Assembly (NCBI GenBank): GCA_011046055.1
Contig: DSBN01000139.1
Location: 1-5,937 of the forward strand
Direction: 5' to 3'
Source of the DNA: Sediminispirochaeta sp.
GTDB taxonomy: Bacteria > Spirochaetota > Spirochaetia > DSM-16054 > Sediminispirochaetaceae
DNA length: 5,937 bases
Under the pieces are notes generated by a model. The model did not search any database, was not told the origin of the DNA, and worked only from the letters and a program-made list of their open reading frames with translations. This document shows positions 1 to 5,937 of the stretch, in pieces. Position 1 is the first letter of the stretch, and the number at the start of each line of letters is the position of its first letter. The position numbers were made by a program, and so were the translations under genes.

Positions 1-1143
1 GATATCGGTCCCGGGGCTGGAATTCACGGGGGACAGGTAGTGGCCGAGGGGAAGCTGGAGGAGATACTTTCCAATCCCGCCAGTCTCACCGGACGCTATC
101 TCAGCGGCGCGGAGAAAATCGAGCTGCCCCAGCGCAGAAGAGAGGGCAGCGGAAACAAACTGGTGCTGCGCGGAGCTCGGGAACACAACCTGAAGAATAT
201 CGATGTTGAGTTTCTCCTGGGGGCTCTCAATTTAATCACCGGGGTGTCGGGCTCGGGCAAGTCGAGCCTGATGAACGATATCCTCTATCCCGCTCTGAGT
301 AACGAACTAGGGCGGAGTCGCCGACCGGTGGGAGAATACCGCGAAATAGAGGGGCTCGAACATGTGGACAAGGTGATCAATATCGATCAGTCTCCGATTG
401 GCCGAACTCCGAGATCAAATCCGGCTACCTATGTGGGGCTTTTTACACCGATCAGAGAGCTTTTTGCCTCACTTCCCGAGTCAAAGGCCCGGGGTTACAA
501 GGCCGGCCGTTTCTCCTTCAACGTCAAAGGGGGGAGATGTGAACACTGTCAGGGCGAAGGAACGCTGAAGATCGAGATGCACTTTCTGCCCGATGTCTAC
601 GTTACCTGTGATGTGTGCAAGGGAAAGCGTTTCAACAAAGAGACTCTGGATATTCGTTATCGGGGAAAAAACATCCACGACGTACTGGAGATGGACGTGG
701 AAGAGGCGCGGGAGTTTTTCGCCAAAATTCCGGCGGTCAAAAGACGTTTGGACACCCTCCACGCCGTGGGTTTGGACTATATCAAGCTGGGACAGTCGGC
801 CCTCACCCTGTCGGGGGGGGAGGCCCAGCGGATAAAGTTGAGTCTGGAACTCTCAAAAAGAAGTACCGGTAAGACCATCTATTTTTTGGACGAACCGACG
901 ACGGGCCTGCACTTCGCGGATGTGAAGAAGCTGTTGGAAGTACTACACTCATTGGTGGATCTGGGAAATACGGTGGTTCTGATCGAACACAACCTGGATG
1001 TGATCAAACAGGCCGACCACATCATCGATTTGGGGCCGGAGGGCGGACAGCGAGGCGGCGAGCTGGTCTTCGCCGGGCGACCGGAAGATTTGGTGCTTTG
1101 TGAGAAATCTCACACCGGACGTTTTTTGACGGATGTATTGTAA
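1..1143 (+). CDS. uvrA: Excinuclease ABC subunit A (UvrA), C-terminal part, 5' end outside window
   Basis: UvrA is the DNA-damage recognition ATPase of nucleotide excision repair; as a dimer it loads UvrB at lesions in the cytoplasm. The reading frame is open from base 1, so the gene continues upstream. The visible 380 residues begin with the [11 protein letters not shown] motif that closes the first ABC module, followed by the linker with SLTGRYLSG and the whole second ABC module. Visible motifs (window residue numbers) are Walker A GVSGSGKS at 81-88, a zinc site with CxxC pairs at 180/183 and 203/206, the ABC signature LSGGEAQ at 270-276, Walker [12 protein letters not shown] with D297/E298, and the switch histidine in LIEHN at H330. 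All key residues are intact. The protein ends shortly after the conserved SHTGRFL, without the Gly-rich tail some UvrAs carry. The signature is encoded by a run of eight G (813-820). The end overlaps the next gene by 11 bases and no terminator separates them. Family assignment is near certain. Confidence 0.98.
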   Translation, partial: DIGPGAGIHGGQVVAEGKLEEILSNPASLTGRYLSGAEKIELPQRRREGSGNKLVLRGAREHNLKNIDVEFLLGALNLITGVSGSGKSSLMNDILYPALSNELGRSRRPVGEYREIEGLEHVDKVINIDQSPIGRTPRSNPATYVGLFTPIRELFASLPESKARGYKAGRFSFNVKGGRCEHCQGEGTLKIEMHFLPDVYVTCDVCKGKRFNKETLDIRYRGKNIHDVLEMDVEEAREFFAKIPAVKRRLDTLHAVGLDYIKLGQSALTLSGGEAQRIKLSLELSKRSTGKTIYFLDEPTTGLHFADVKKLLEVLHSLVDLGNTVVLIEHNLDVIKQADHIIDLGPEGGQRGGELVFAGRPEDLVLCEKSHTGRFLTDVL

Positions 1144-4100
1144 AAGAGTACCCGACGGAACCTTGAACTTACTCATCGCTTCCATTCTTCTGCTCGCCAT
1201 ATCATCAATTACAGCCCAGGAGCTGGAGGGAGGAGCGGGCGAATCGGTCAAGCCAGAGCTGCTTTTGGCCCGAACCCTTGCTCTGGATATCGAGAGCGCA
1301 GACATTGACGCTCTACGCCTGTGGTTGAGGAGACTAAATCTGGATGATTCCGGGTCCCAGGAGGTACTGCGGAGGAGGTTGAAGGAGCACTACAGTCAGA
1401 GCCTGAAGCTGCACCAAGTGGAGACCGAAGTCCCTGGAAAAGAGGAAGCGTCGGGTACCGGCCGAATGCGGATAAGCGTCGAAAAGGCGGAACAGCTCTC
1501 CTATTCGACGACGGAAGAGGAGCTGCTTCGTCTTGACGGTGGGGTGCTGATCAGGATGGAGAATTTAGAGGATCGATCGGTGCACAGTATCGAAGCCGGA
1601 AGCTTGATATACAACCGGAGCACCAACGATTTGAGCGCTATTGGGCAGGTGCGCTATGTAATGGAATCGGGGGATGAGCGACACGAGTTCGTGGGTCAGG
1701 AACTGGGCTTCGATCTGACCAACTACCGAGGGGTCTTTCTGCAAGGTCTCAGTCGTTATCCTCAGAGCATCGGGGATCGGGAGCTGATATTTTTCTTCCG
1801 CGGAGACGGTATTTATAGGATTCGCCGAGATGTGATACATCTTGAGGGGGGGATACTCAGCTCCAGTCGGGAGGATACGCCCTATTATCGTATAGCCGCC
1901 GGTGATATTTGGGTTCTGGGTTTGAACGAATGGGCTTTGCGGAACGCGACGCTCTACGTGGGCCACGTTCCTGTATTTTATTTTCCGTTTTTCTTTCACC
2001 CCGGCCGACGGTTCATACTACGTCCGTCGGTGGGCTACAAAAATTTAGAGGGGAATTACGTACAGACAAATACCTATTTTTTGGGACGACCTCCAAGGGA
2101 AGGCCAGAAACAGGGAGGGGACATCTCCTTCCTGCAACTCATAGACGGTGGAGAGGAGAACTACCGCTGGCAGCACCGAGGATTCTTTCTTCAACCCGTG
2201 AGAAAGGAAGCGGAGGAGACTTGGGCCGAAGCAAGCGGATCCTATGGGCGGGTACAGGTGGACTACTATAGCAATCTTGGCTTGCTCTCCGCCCTGGACT
2301 TGAATCTCCGTGGTCTGGGGAGCTTCACGGAGATACGGCTGCTCGCCGGTATAGGTTTGACCAAGTATATCTATACCCTACCCGGATATCCGCAGTACTT
2401 CAGCTCCTTGAGCTACGATCCCGATGAGGAGCTCTACCAGAAGAGAGCTCAGCAGCCCTATTTGTTTGGAAACTCGATGCCCTTTCGTTTCGGTTTCGAC
2501 TTGAGTCTGGATTATAAAGAAGAAAACGTGAGTATCCAGCTCGATATCCCCCTGTACACGGATTTGTTGCTCCGAGATCAGCTTCAAAACAGAGACGAAG
2601 GGGGGGCCTGGGCCAATCTTCTCTCCAGCGAGACCGGTGGTTTTTCTCGGGACTTCGAGAAGTTTAATAATCCAGTACTCAAACAGCACAGCAGCTTTGC
2701 TCTCGATGTTTTTGAACAGGCGCCCTTCATCGATACTTTCCGCTTCGATAAATTCGACTCTCAGCTTTACCTGTCTCAAGGGGAGCTGGCGGAGGACGAA
2801 GATAGCTACAACAAGCTCGGCTTTTACTACCCCCAACTCCTTACCCCCCTGGATTTGGCGCTGAATGTAAAGGGTCGTTTGATAGCCGACCGCCAAACCA
2901 AGGCGGGCGCGGCGGCAAGTTCGGAGGAAGAAGTCGATTTGCCTATCCGGGAACCTGAATCGATGAGAGACTCTGAAGTGAGCAAAGAGGTTCCAGTCCC
3001 TGCTCTCTATTCGCGGAAACTACCGGATATAGAAGGGGATTTGGCGTTGCCCCGTTCCGAGGAGCTGAAAGAGTTCTCCCATTCGATGGACTACGGTGTA
3101 AATCCGCGATTCTCCTACCACAAGCAGTACGATCAGCCGAGCATTCCCGAAGAAGGCCCGGAGGCGATTGATTTCAAGCCCCTCTACTCTTCGCTGCATG
3201 GAGGCGGTAGCGCTGCATTGAACTACAAGGCTCAAGGGTTGGATGGGAAGATATTCTTGACTCAGTCGACCCTTTTCAGGGGGCGCTATAGGCGTCACTA
3301 CGATGCTGAAGACAGGGAGCTGCTAATCGAGCAGGCTCGGGAGCTCAGTTATATGAGCGTGTTCAACGACAGTGAATTACAGTACTTTTTTCTTCCCCAT
3401 CGGAGCATCTTTTCCAAGTCAAAAATTAGTTACGGTATAGAGAATCGACTTTTTCACTACAACTACAACACCGATATCGATGCATTCGAAAGCCGCTTGT
3501 TGACCTGGGACGAAGAGAGCATCGGGCAGCACTGGGGAGAGGTGAAATTGATCTCCGAGCTTTGGGGAGGGGATCAAAGCTTAGGCTTCTTGTATAATCT
3601 TCCACCGGCAGACCAGAGTTTTGTATCCACCATCAACCTGAACACCGGGCCGCTCAAGAGTCGATTGAGTTTAGAGTTAGAAGAGGAGGAAGGGGGGGCG
3701 TGGCGAGTGGGCCCCCTTTTGATCCGGGAAGATATAGAATTCGCCGATGACAGCTCGGTGAGCCAAGAGTTCAGGCTTCTGCAGAAGACGGACAAGGATG
3801 ATCTGAGCAATACCAGGCTAGATCTGACGTTGATCCCCGACAAACTGGATTTTTATCAACGGTTCCAGTGGAACTTGGAACACGGGAGACCGGAACGGAG
3901 CGAGACTCGGCTACGCTGGGGCTGGTGGAGCAACTCCTTGGTGATGCATCATGGGATGGAGTATCGCTATGAAACGGGAAATGGATGGGTGAGCGAGGGA
4001 CGAGAATCTTTCCAGGCCTACAAGTTCAGATCGAGCTTGAACATACCCTACGATCCTGATCCCTTTTGGAAAAACAGAATTCGTTTTGAATCGGACTTCT

Positions 4101-4546
4101 CGGTGGGTTTGCAGTTGGATTTCATCAGGTACAACGAGAGTACTCTGGATTTTTCCTGGGATACCAGTCTGCAGGTGGCCGAGTTTCTGGACTTCGATCT
4201 TCGGGTTCGATCGGGAAACTCCGCCGTATACCGTTATTTCCCCGAGTTCTCCCAGGAGGTGGCGGGGCTTCCGGCGAGAAAACCGGTGACGGATCTGCTT
4301 CGTTCTTTCAATTTTTTTGACACCCAGGATCGCTTAGACTCTTACTTTAATCTGAAGGAGATATCATTCTCTCTGGTCCACTATATGAGGGACTGGAATT
4401 TGACTATGCAGTACAGCGGATCACCGCAGCTGGATGAACGGAACCGTTACCGATGGGCCAATGAATTCAGTATATTTGTACAGTGGAATCCGATTCCGGA
4501 AGTGAAAAAAGAGTTTGACTACGGAGAAGAGGGATTTGTATTTTAG
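1133..4546 (+). CDS. lptD: LptD/OstA-like outer-membrane beta-barrel assembly protein (spirochaete type)
   Basis: Probable outer-membrane LptD-family protein; in LPS-bearing bacteria LptD with LptE inserts LPS into the outer leaflet. The 1137 residues start with a signal peptide (Lys4/Arg5, hydrophobic core about 11-26, likely cleavage after ITA at 28). A SAP-like helical segment follows at about 57-87. Residues 111-300 look like the OstA jelly-roll leading into the barrel, with the LptD-like stretch [20 protein letters not shown] at 268-287. The rest has the alternating aromatic/polar pattern of a large barrel and ends in Phe. Residues about 584-650 form an acidic, low-complexity insert. C-terminal motifs ([10 protein letters not shown], then HYMRDWNL) resemble treponemal LptD-like proteins as I remember them. 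The mature chain has no cysteine, unlike E. coli LptD (two disulfides). E. coli LptD is about 780 residues; spirochaete versions are nearer 1000-1150. The ATG at 1133 precedes the signal peptide but has no good ribosome-binding site, suggesting coupling to uvrA. The substrate (LPS or another glycolipid) is not shown by the sequence. Confidence 0.85.
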   Translation: MYCKRVPDGTLNLLIASILLLAISSITAQELEGGAGESVKPELLLARTLALDIESADIDALRLWLRRLNLDDSGSQEVLRRRLKEHYSQSLKLHQVETEVPGKEEASGTGRMRISVEKAEQLSYSTTEEELLRLDGGVLIRMENLEDRSVHSIEAGSLIYNRSTNDLSAIGQVRYVMESGDERHEFVGQELGFDLTNYRGVFLQGLSRYPQSIGDRELIFFFRGDGIYRIRRDVIHLEGGILSSSREDTPYYRIAAGDIWVLGLNEWALRNATLYVGHVPVFYFPFFFHPGRRFILRPSVGYKNLEGNYVQTNTYFLGRPPREGQKQGGDISFLQLIDGGEENYRWQHRGFFLQPVRKEAEETWAEASGSYGRVQVDYYSNLGLLSALDLNLRGLGSFTEIRLLAGIGLTKYIYTLPGYPQYFSSLSYDPDEELYQKRAQQPYLFGNSMPFRFGFDLSLDYKEENVSIQLDIPLYTDLLLRDQLQNRDEGGAWANLLSSETGGFSRDFEKFNNPVLKQHSSFALDVFEQAPFIDTFRFDKFDSQLYLSQGELAEDEDSYNKLGFYYPQLLTPLDLALNVKGRLIADRQTKAGAAASSEEEVDLPIREPESMRDSEVSKEVPVPALYSRKLPDIEGDLALPRSEELKEFSHSMDYGVNPRFSYHKQYDQPSIPEEGPEAIDFKPLYSSLHGGGSAALNYKAQGLDGKIFLTQSTLFRGRYRRHYDAEDRELLIEQARELSYMSVFNDSELQYFFLPHRSIFSKSKISYGIENRLFHYNYNTDIDAFESRLLTWDEESIGQHWGEVKLISELWGGDQSLGFLYNLPPADQSFVSTINLNTGPLKSRLSLELEEEEGGAWRVGPLLIREDIEFADDSSVSQEFRLLQKTDKDDLSNTRLDLTLIPDKLDFYQRFQWNLEHGRPERSETRLRWGWWSNSLVMHHGMEYRYETGNGWVSEGRESFQAYKFRSSLNIPYDPDPFWKNRIRFESDFSVGLQLDFIRYNESTLDFSWDTSLQVAEFLDFDLRVRSGNSAVYRYFPEFSQEVAGLPARKPVTDLLRSFNFFDTQDRLDSYFNLKEISFSLVHYMRDWNLTMQYSGSPQLDERNRYRWANEFSIFVQWNPIPEVKKEFDYGEEGFVF

Positions 4547-4553
4547 TTTCTCA

Positions 4554-4568
4554 TGCCGCTTCGCGGCA
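4554..4568 (+). other. Small GC hairpin just after the lptD-like stop codon
   Basis: The arms TGCCGC and GCGGCA pair perfectly (6 bp) around a TTC loop, beginning 7 bases after the TAG stop. No T-run follows, so it is not a classical terminator on its own. It lies 9 bases upstream of the strong terminator stem and may protect the mRNA 3' end or assist termination. Its function is inferred only. Confidence 0.5.
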
Positions 4569-4577
4569 ACCGAAACA

Positions 4578-4607
4578 ACGAAAACAGCCGTACCCGGCTG
4601 TTTTCGT
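4578..4607 (+). terminator. Rho-independent terminator, probably bidirectional, ending the uvrA-lptD unit
   Basis: There is a perfect 13-bp inverted repeat (4578-4590 with 4595-4607) around the 4-base loop TACC. The GC core CAGCCG/CGGCTG is flanked by AAAA on the left and TTTT on the right, so a core hairpin followed by a U-run can form when read from either strand. It sits 31 bases after the lptD-like stop and well before the phoH start, where a terminator is expected. The U-run is short (four T, then CGT), so efficiency may be moderate. No converging gene is present to use it from the other side. Confidence 0.85.
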
Positions 4608-4651
4608 AATAGTTATCTTTTGCCAAGGTCACGCATTCGAGGTGGCTTCCC

Positions 4652-4681
4652 TTGACTTTGCAGGCAGGGCGTAGATACACT
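4652..4681 (+). promoter_or_regulatory. Candidate sigma-70-type promoter for phoH
   Basis: A -35 box TTGACT (5 of 6 to consensus) at 4652-4657 is followed after 18 bases by TACACT (4 of 6) at 4676-4681. A shifted -10 reading, GATACA at 4674-4679 with a 16-base spacer, is also possible. It lies downstream of the terminator and would place transcription start near 4687-4690, giving a leader of only about 12-15 bases that still includes the ribosome-binding site. The position between terminator and gene supports it; the -10 match is mediocre. Confidence 0.5.
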
Positions 4682-4690
4682 GAGCCGATG

Positions 4691-4695
4691 AGGAG
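4691..4695 (+). promoter_or_regulatory. Ribosome-binding site that fixes the TTG start of phoH
   Basis: AGGAG lies 6 bases before the TTG at 4702, a standard spacing. An in-frame stop (TGA at 4681-4683) precedes it and no in-frame ATG or GTG lies between, so this site is the main reason to choose TTG as the start. Confidence 0.75.
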
Positions 4696-4701
4696 CGTAT
4701 A

Positions 4702-5661
4702 TTGGGAAACGGACTAACGATAGTCTTGGACGATCAACGAACATTACGTGAGATCTGCGGAGTACACGATGAGAATCTCATCGCTATGGAAGAGGTCTTG
4801 AAGGCCAGAATATTTACCAGAGGCAACGAGATCATTCTCGATTCACCGGACAGCGAGCTGCAGTCCGTTTTCTCGGAGATAATCAAACAGATCAAGGAAC
4901 ATCAAAAAATTGGAAACACGCCAGACCCGGAGCTGGTGAAAACTATCCACAGCACGGTCATGCACGACAGCGGCGGCGGGGGGATCGACCTGCTGAAACA
5001 GCTCCATATTACTATTCCCAGCAGTCCGAAGGTTTTTCCACGAAACGTCCATCAGGCGGAGTTCATCGAGGGAATGTCGTCCCACGATATTTGCTTTGCC
5101 ATCGGACCGGCGGGAACGGGAAAAACTTATTTGGCCGTAGCCTACGCTCTGAAAGAGATTCTGGAGAGAAAGAAAAAACGTCTCATCCTCACCAGGCCAG
5201 TGGTCGAAGCCGGTGAGAGTCTCGGATACCTGCCCGGCGACCTGACCCAGAAGATCAGCCCTTATCTGCGCCCGCTTTACGACGCCATGGACGACCTGCT
5301 GCCGCTCCAAATAGTGAACAAACTGGAGGAGGGTCGAATTATCGAGATTGCTCCTCTGGCCTACATGCGGGGACGCAGCCTGAAGGAGAGCTACATTGTA
5401 CTCGATGAGGCGCAAAACACCACCAAAGAGCAGATGAAGATGTTTTTGACCCGAATTGGAGAGGGGTCGAAGGCGATTATTACCGGTGACCTGACCCAGA
5501 TCGACCTTCCGCGACCAAAAAACTCGGGTCTGCTGCACGCCAGTACTATTCTCAGACCCTTGGAGGAGATCTTCTTCACCTATTTTACCGCCCAGGATGT
5601 GGTTCGTAATCCCCTGGTGAGAAAAATCGTAAACGCCTATGAAAATGAAGACCAAAGCTAA
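4702..5661 (+). CDS. phoH: PhoH family P-loop ATPase (YbeZ-like)
   Basis: A cytoplasmic PhoH-family NTPase of 319 residues, the usual length for the YbeZ/PhoH group. Members have a helicase-like ATPase core and are linked to RNA metabolism, partly through genetic and physical association with the endoribonuclease YbeY; the exact substrate is not settled. The N-terminal ~110 residues form the family's small KH-like region. The PhoH core covers about 111-313, with Walker A GPAGTGKT at 135-142, the conserved TRPVVEAGESLGYLPGD at 164-180, YMRGRSL at 221-227, Walker B YIVLDEAQN at 231-239 (D235/E236), and the sensor-like TGDLTQIDLP at 261-270. All look intact. The TTG start is supported by AGGAG at 4691-4695. 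A terminator and a candidate promoter upstream suggest phoH opens a new transcription unit. Its end overlaps the next gene, a 7TM-HD protein; the order phoH, 7TM-HD, ybeY is common in Firmicutes and other bacteria. Confidence 0.97.
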   Translation: MGNGLTIVLDDQRTLREICGVHDENLIAMEEVLKARIFTRGNEIILDSPDSELQSVFSEIIKQIKEHQKIGNTPDPELVKTIHSTVMHDSGGGGIDLLKQLHITIPSSPKVFPRNVHQAEFIEGMSSHDICFAIGPAGTGKTYLAVAYALKEILERKKKRLILTRPVVEAGESLGYLPGDLTQKISPYLRPLYDAMDDLLPLQIVNKLEEGRIIEIAPLAYMRGRSLKESYIVLDEAQNTTKEQMKMFLTRIGEGSKAIITGDLTQIDLPRPKNSGLLHASTILRPLEEIFFTYFTAQDVVRNPLVRKIVNAYENEDQS

Positions 5662-5937
5662 GTCTAAATCTTCTTCCGGCAATCCGGTGCGAAAATTTGG
5701 AAAGAAGCAGCGTACTTTGATTCTTATGACGGGGGCCAGCTATATAGTCTGCTTGGTTTTGCTCATTCTGGCGACCCAGCTGCCTATTTTTTTCTCGCGA
5801 AAAAACCTGGAGAAGATCGAGTTCGGGCAGGTGGCGGAGTACGATATCACGGCCGAAACGGACATCAGCTTCACCGATAAACAGAAGACTGAAGATCTAA
5901 GAGATTCAGAAGCCGAGAAGGTAGCACCCGTATATAC
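5639..5937 (+). CDS. N-terminus of 7TM-HD (PgpH/YqfF-type) membrane phosphodiesterase, cut at window edge
   Basis: The 99 visible residues have a very basic N-terminal tail (about 1-25, many Lys/Arg), one transmembrane helix at about 26-52, then the start of an exported domain. That domain opens with FGQVAEYDITAETDISFTD at 62-80 and a charged stretch ending EKVAPVY. This matches the beginning of the 7TMR-HD extracellular domain (G-x-V-a-x-x-D-I-x-A then a V-x-P-v-Y element) found in PgpH, which degrades cyclic di-AMP through a cytoplasmic HD domain. The six further membrane segments and the HD domain would lie outside the window, so catalytic function is inferred. The first in-frame ATG is 5639, with an in-frame stop (TAA at 5630-5632) just upstream; ATG 5645 is equally possible. 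Neither has a good ribosome-binding site, and the gene overlaps phoH by 23 (or 17) bases, which suggests translational coupling. Its place right after phoH supports the assignment. Confidence 0.87.
   Translation, partial: MKMKTKAKSKSSSGNPVRKFGKKQRTLILMTGASYIVCLVLLILATQLPIFFSRKNLEKIEFGQVAEYDITAETDISFTDKQKTEDLRDSEAEKVAPVY

Noticed and set aside
1126..1131. TTGACG near the end of uvrA as a -35 box for the lptD-like gene
   Set aside because: No acceptable -10 box follows at 16-18 bases, and it would start transcription downstream of the chosen ATG.
949..1305. Minus-strand open frame (118 codons) spanning the uvrA/lptD junction
   Set aside because: It considered as an antisense gene, but both sense genes are well supported here and the translation is not protein-like (Ser/Arg-rich, no motif).
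1565..1999. Minus-strand open frame (144 codons) opposite the OstA domain
   Set aside because: It overlaps the most conserved part of the lptD-like gene and shows no independent coding evidence.
2378..2896. Minus-strand open frame (172 codons) within the lptD-like gene
   Set aside because: It is a shadow of a continuous 1137-residue reading frame with a signal peptide and family motifs, and shows no domain or ribosome-binding site of its own.
4624..4654. Short inverted repeat CAAGG...CCTTG reaching into the candidate -35 box, possible operator
   Set aside because: Only five bases match, with a 21-base gap, which is expected by chance; no regulator gene is nearby.
4843..5682. Long minus-strand open frame (279 codons) opposite phoH
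   Set aside because: It lies almost wholly within the well-supported phoH gene on the other strand. Its translation shows no recognisable domain, and the frame is explained by phoH codon composition.

Overview
The window is an ordinary chromosomal housekeeping segment with all genes on the + strand. The best guess is a free-living member of the Spirochaetota (Spirochaeta, Sediminispirochaeta or Salinispira-like). This rests on the middle gene, a large cysteine-poor LptD/OstA-type outer-membrane protein directly behind uvrA. From memory, the same order occurs in Treponema (around TP0514-TP0515) and Borrelia (BB0837-BB0838). The moderate GC content and the barrel's C-terminal motifs also fit. 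The lineage is inferred, since no rRNA or other marker is present.

Layout: (1) 1-1143, the C-terminal ~380 residues of UvrA, the damage-sensing ATPase of nucleotide excision repair. (2) 1133-4546, an 1137-residue LptD-like protein whose ATG lies inside the end of uvrA (11-base overlap), so the two are probably co-transcribed and translationally coupled. (3) 4547-4701, a 155-base intergenic region with a small GC hairpin, a strong A/T-flanked terminator hairpin, a plausible sigma-70-type promoter and a clear ribosome-binding site. (4) 4702-5661, a PhoH-family ATPase starting at TTG. (5) 5639-5937 (cut by the window edge), the start of a membrane protein that looks like the N-terminus of a 7TM-HD (PgpH/YqfF-type) phosphodiesterase, overlapping the end of phoH.

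The window therefore holds the end of one transcription unit (uvrA-lptD) and the start of another (phoH-7TM-HD, which in many bacteria continues with ybeY). The two units are separated by the terminator at about 4578-4607. The first joins DNA repair with outer-membrane biogenesis. The second joins an RNA-metabolism-associated ATPase with probable cyclic-di-AMP turnover.

I see no mobile element, CRISPR array, tRNA/rRNA or defence system, and nothing that amounts to a new system. The points most worth a second look are a SAP-like helix-turn-helix segment in the periplasmic N-terminus of the LptD-like protein, the absence of cysteines in its mature form, its acidic insert, poly-G tracts inside uvrA and lptD, and the architecture of the phoH leader.
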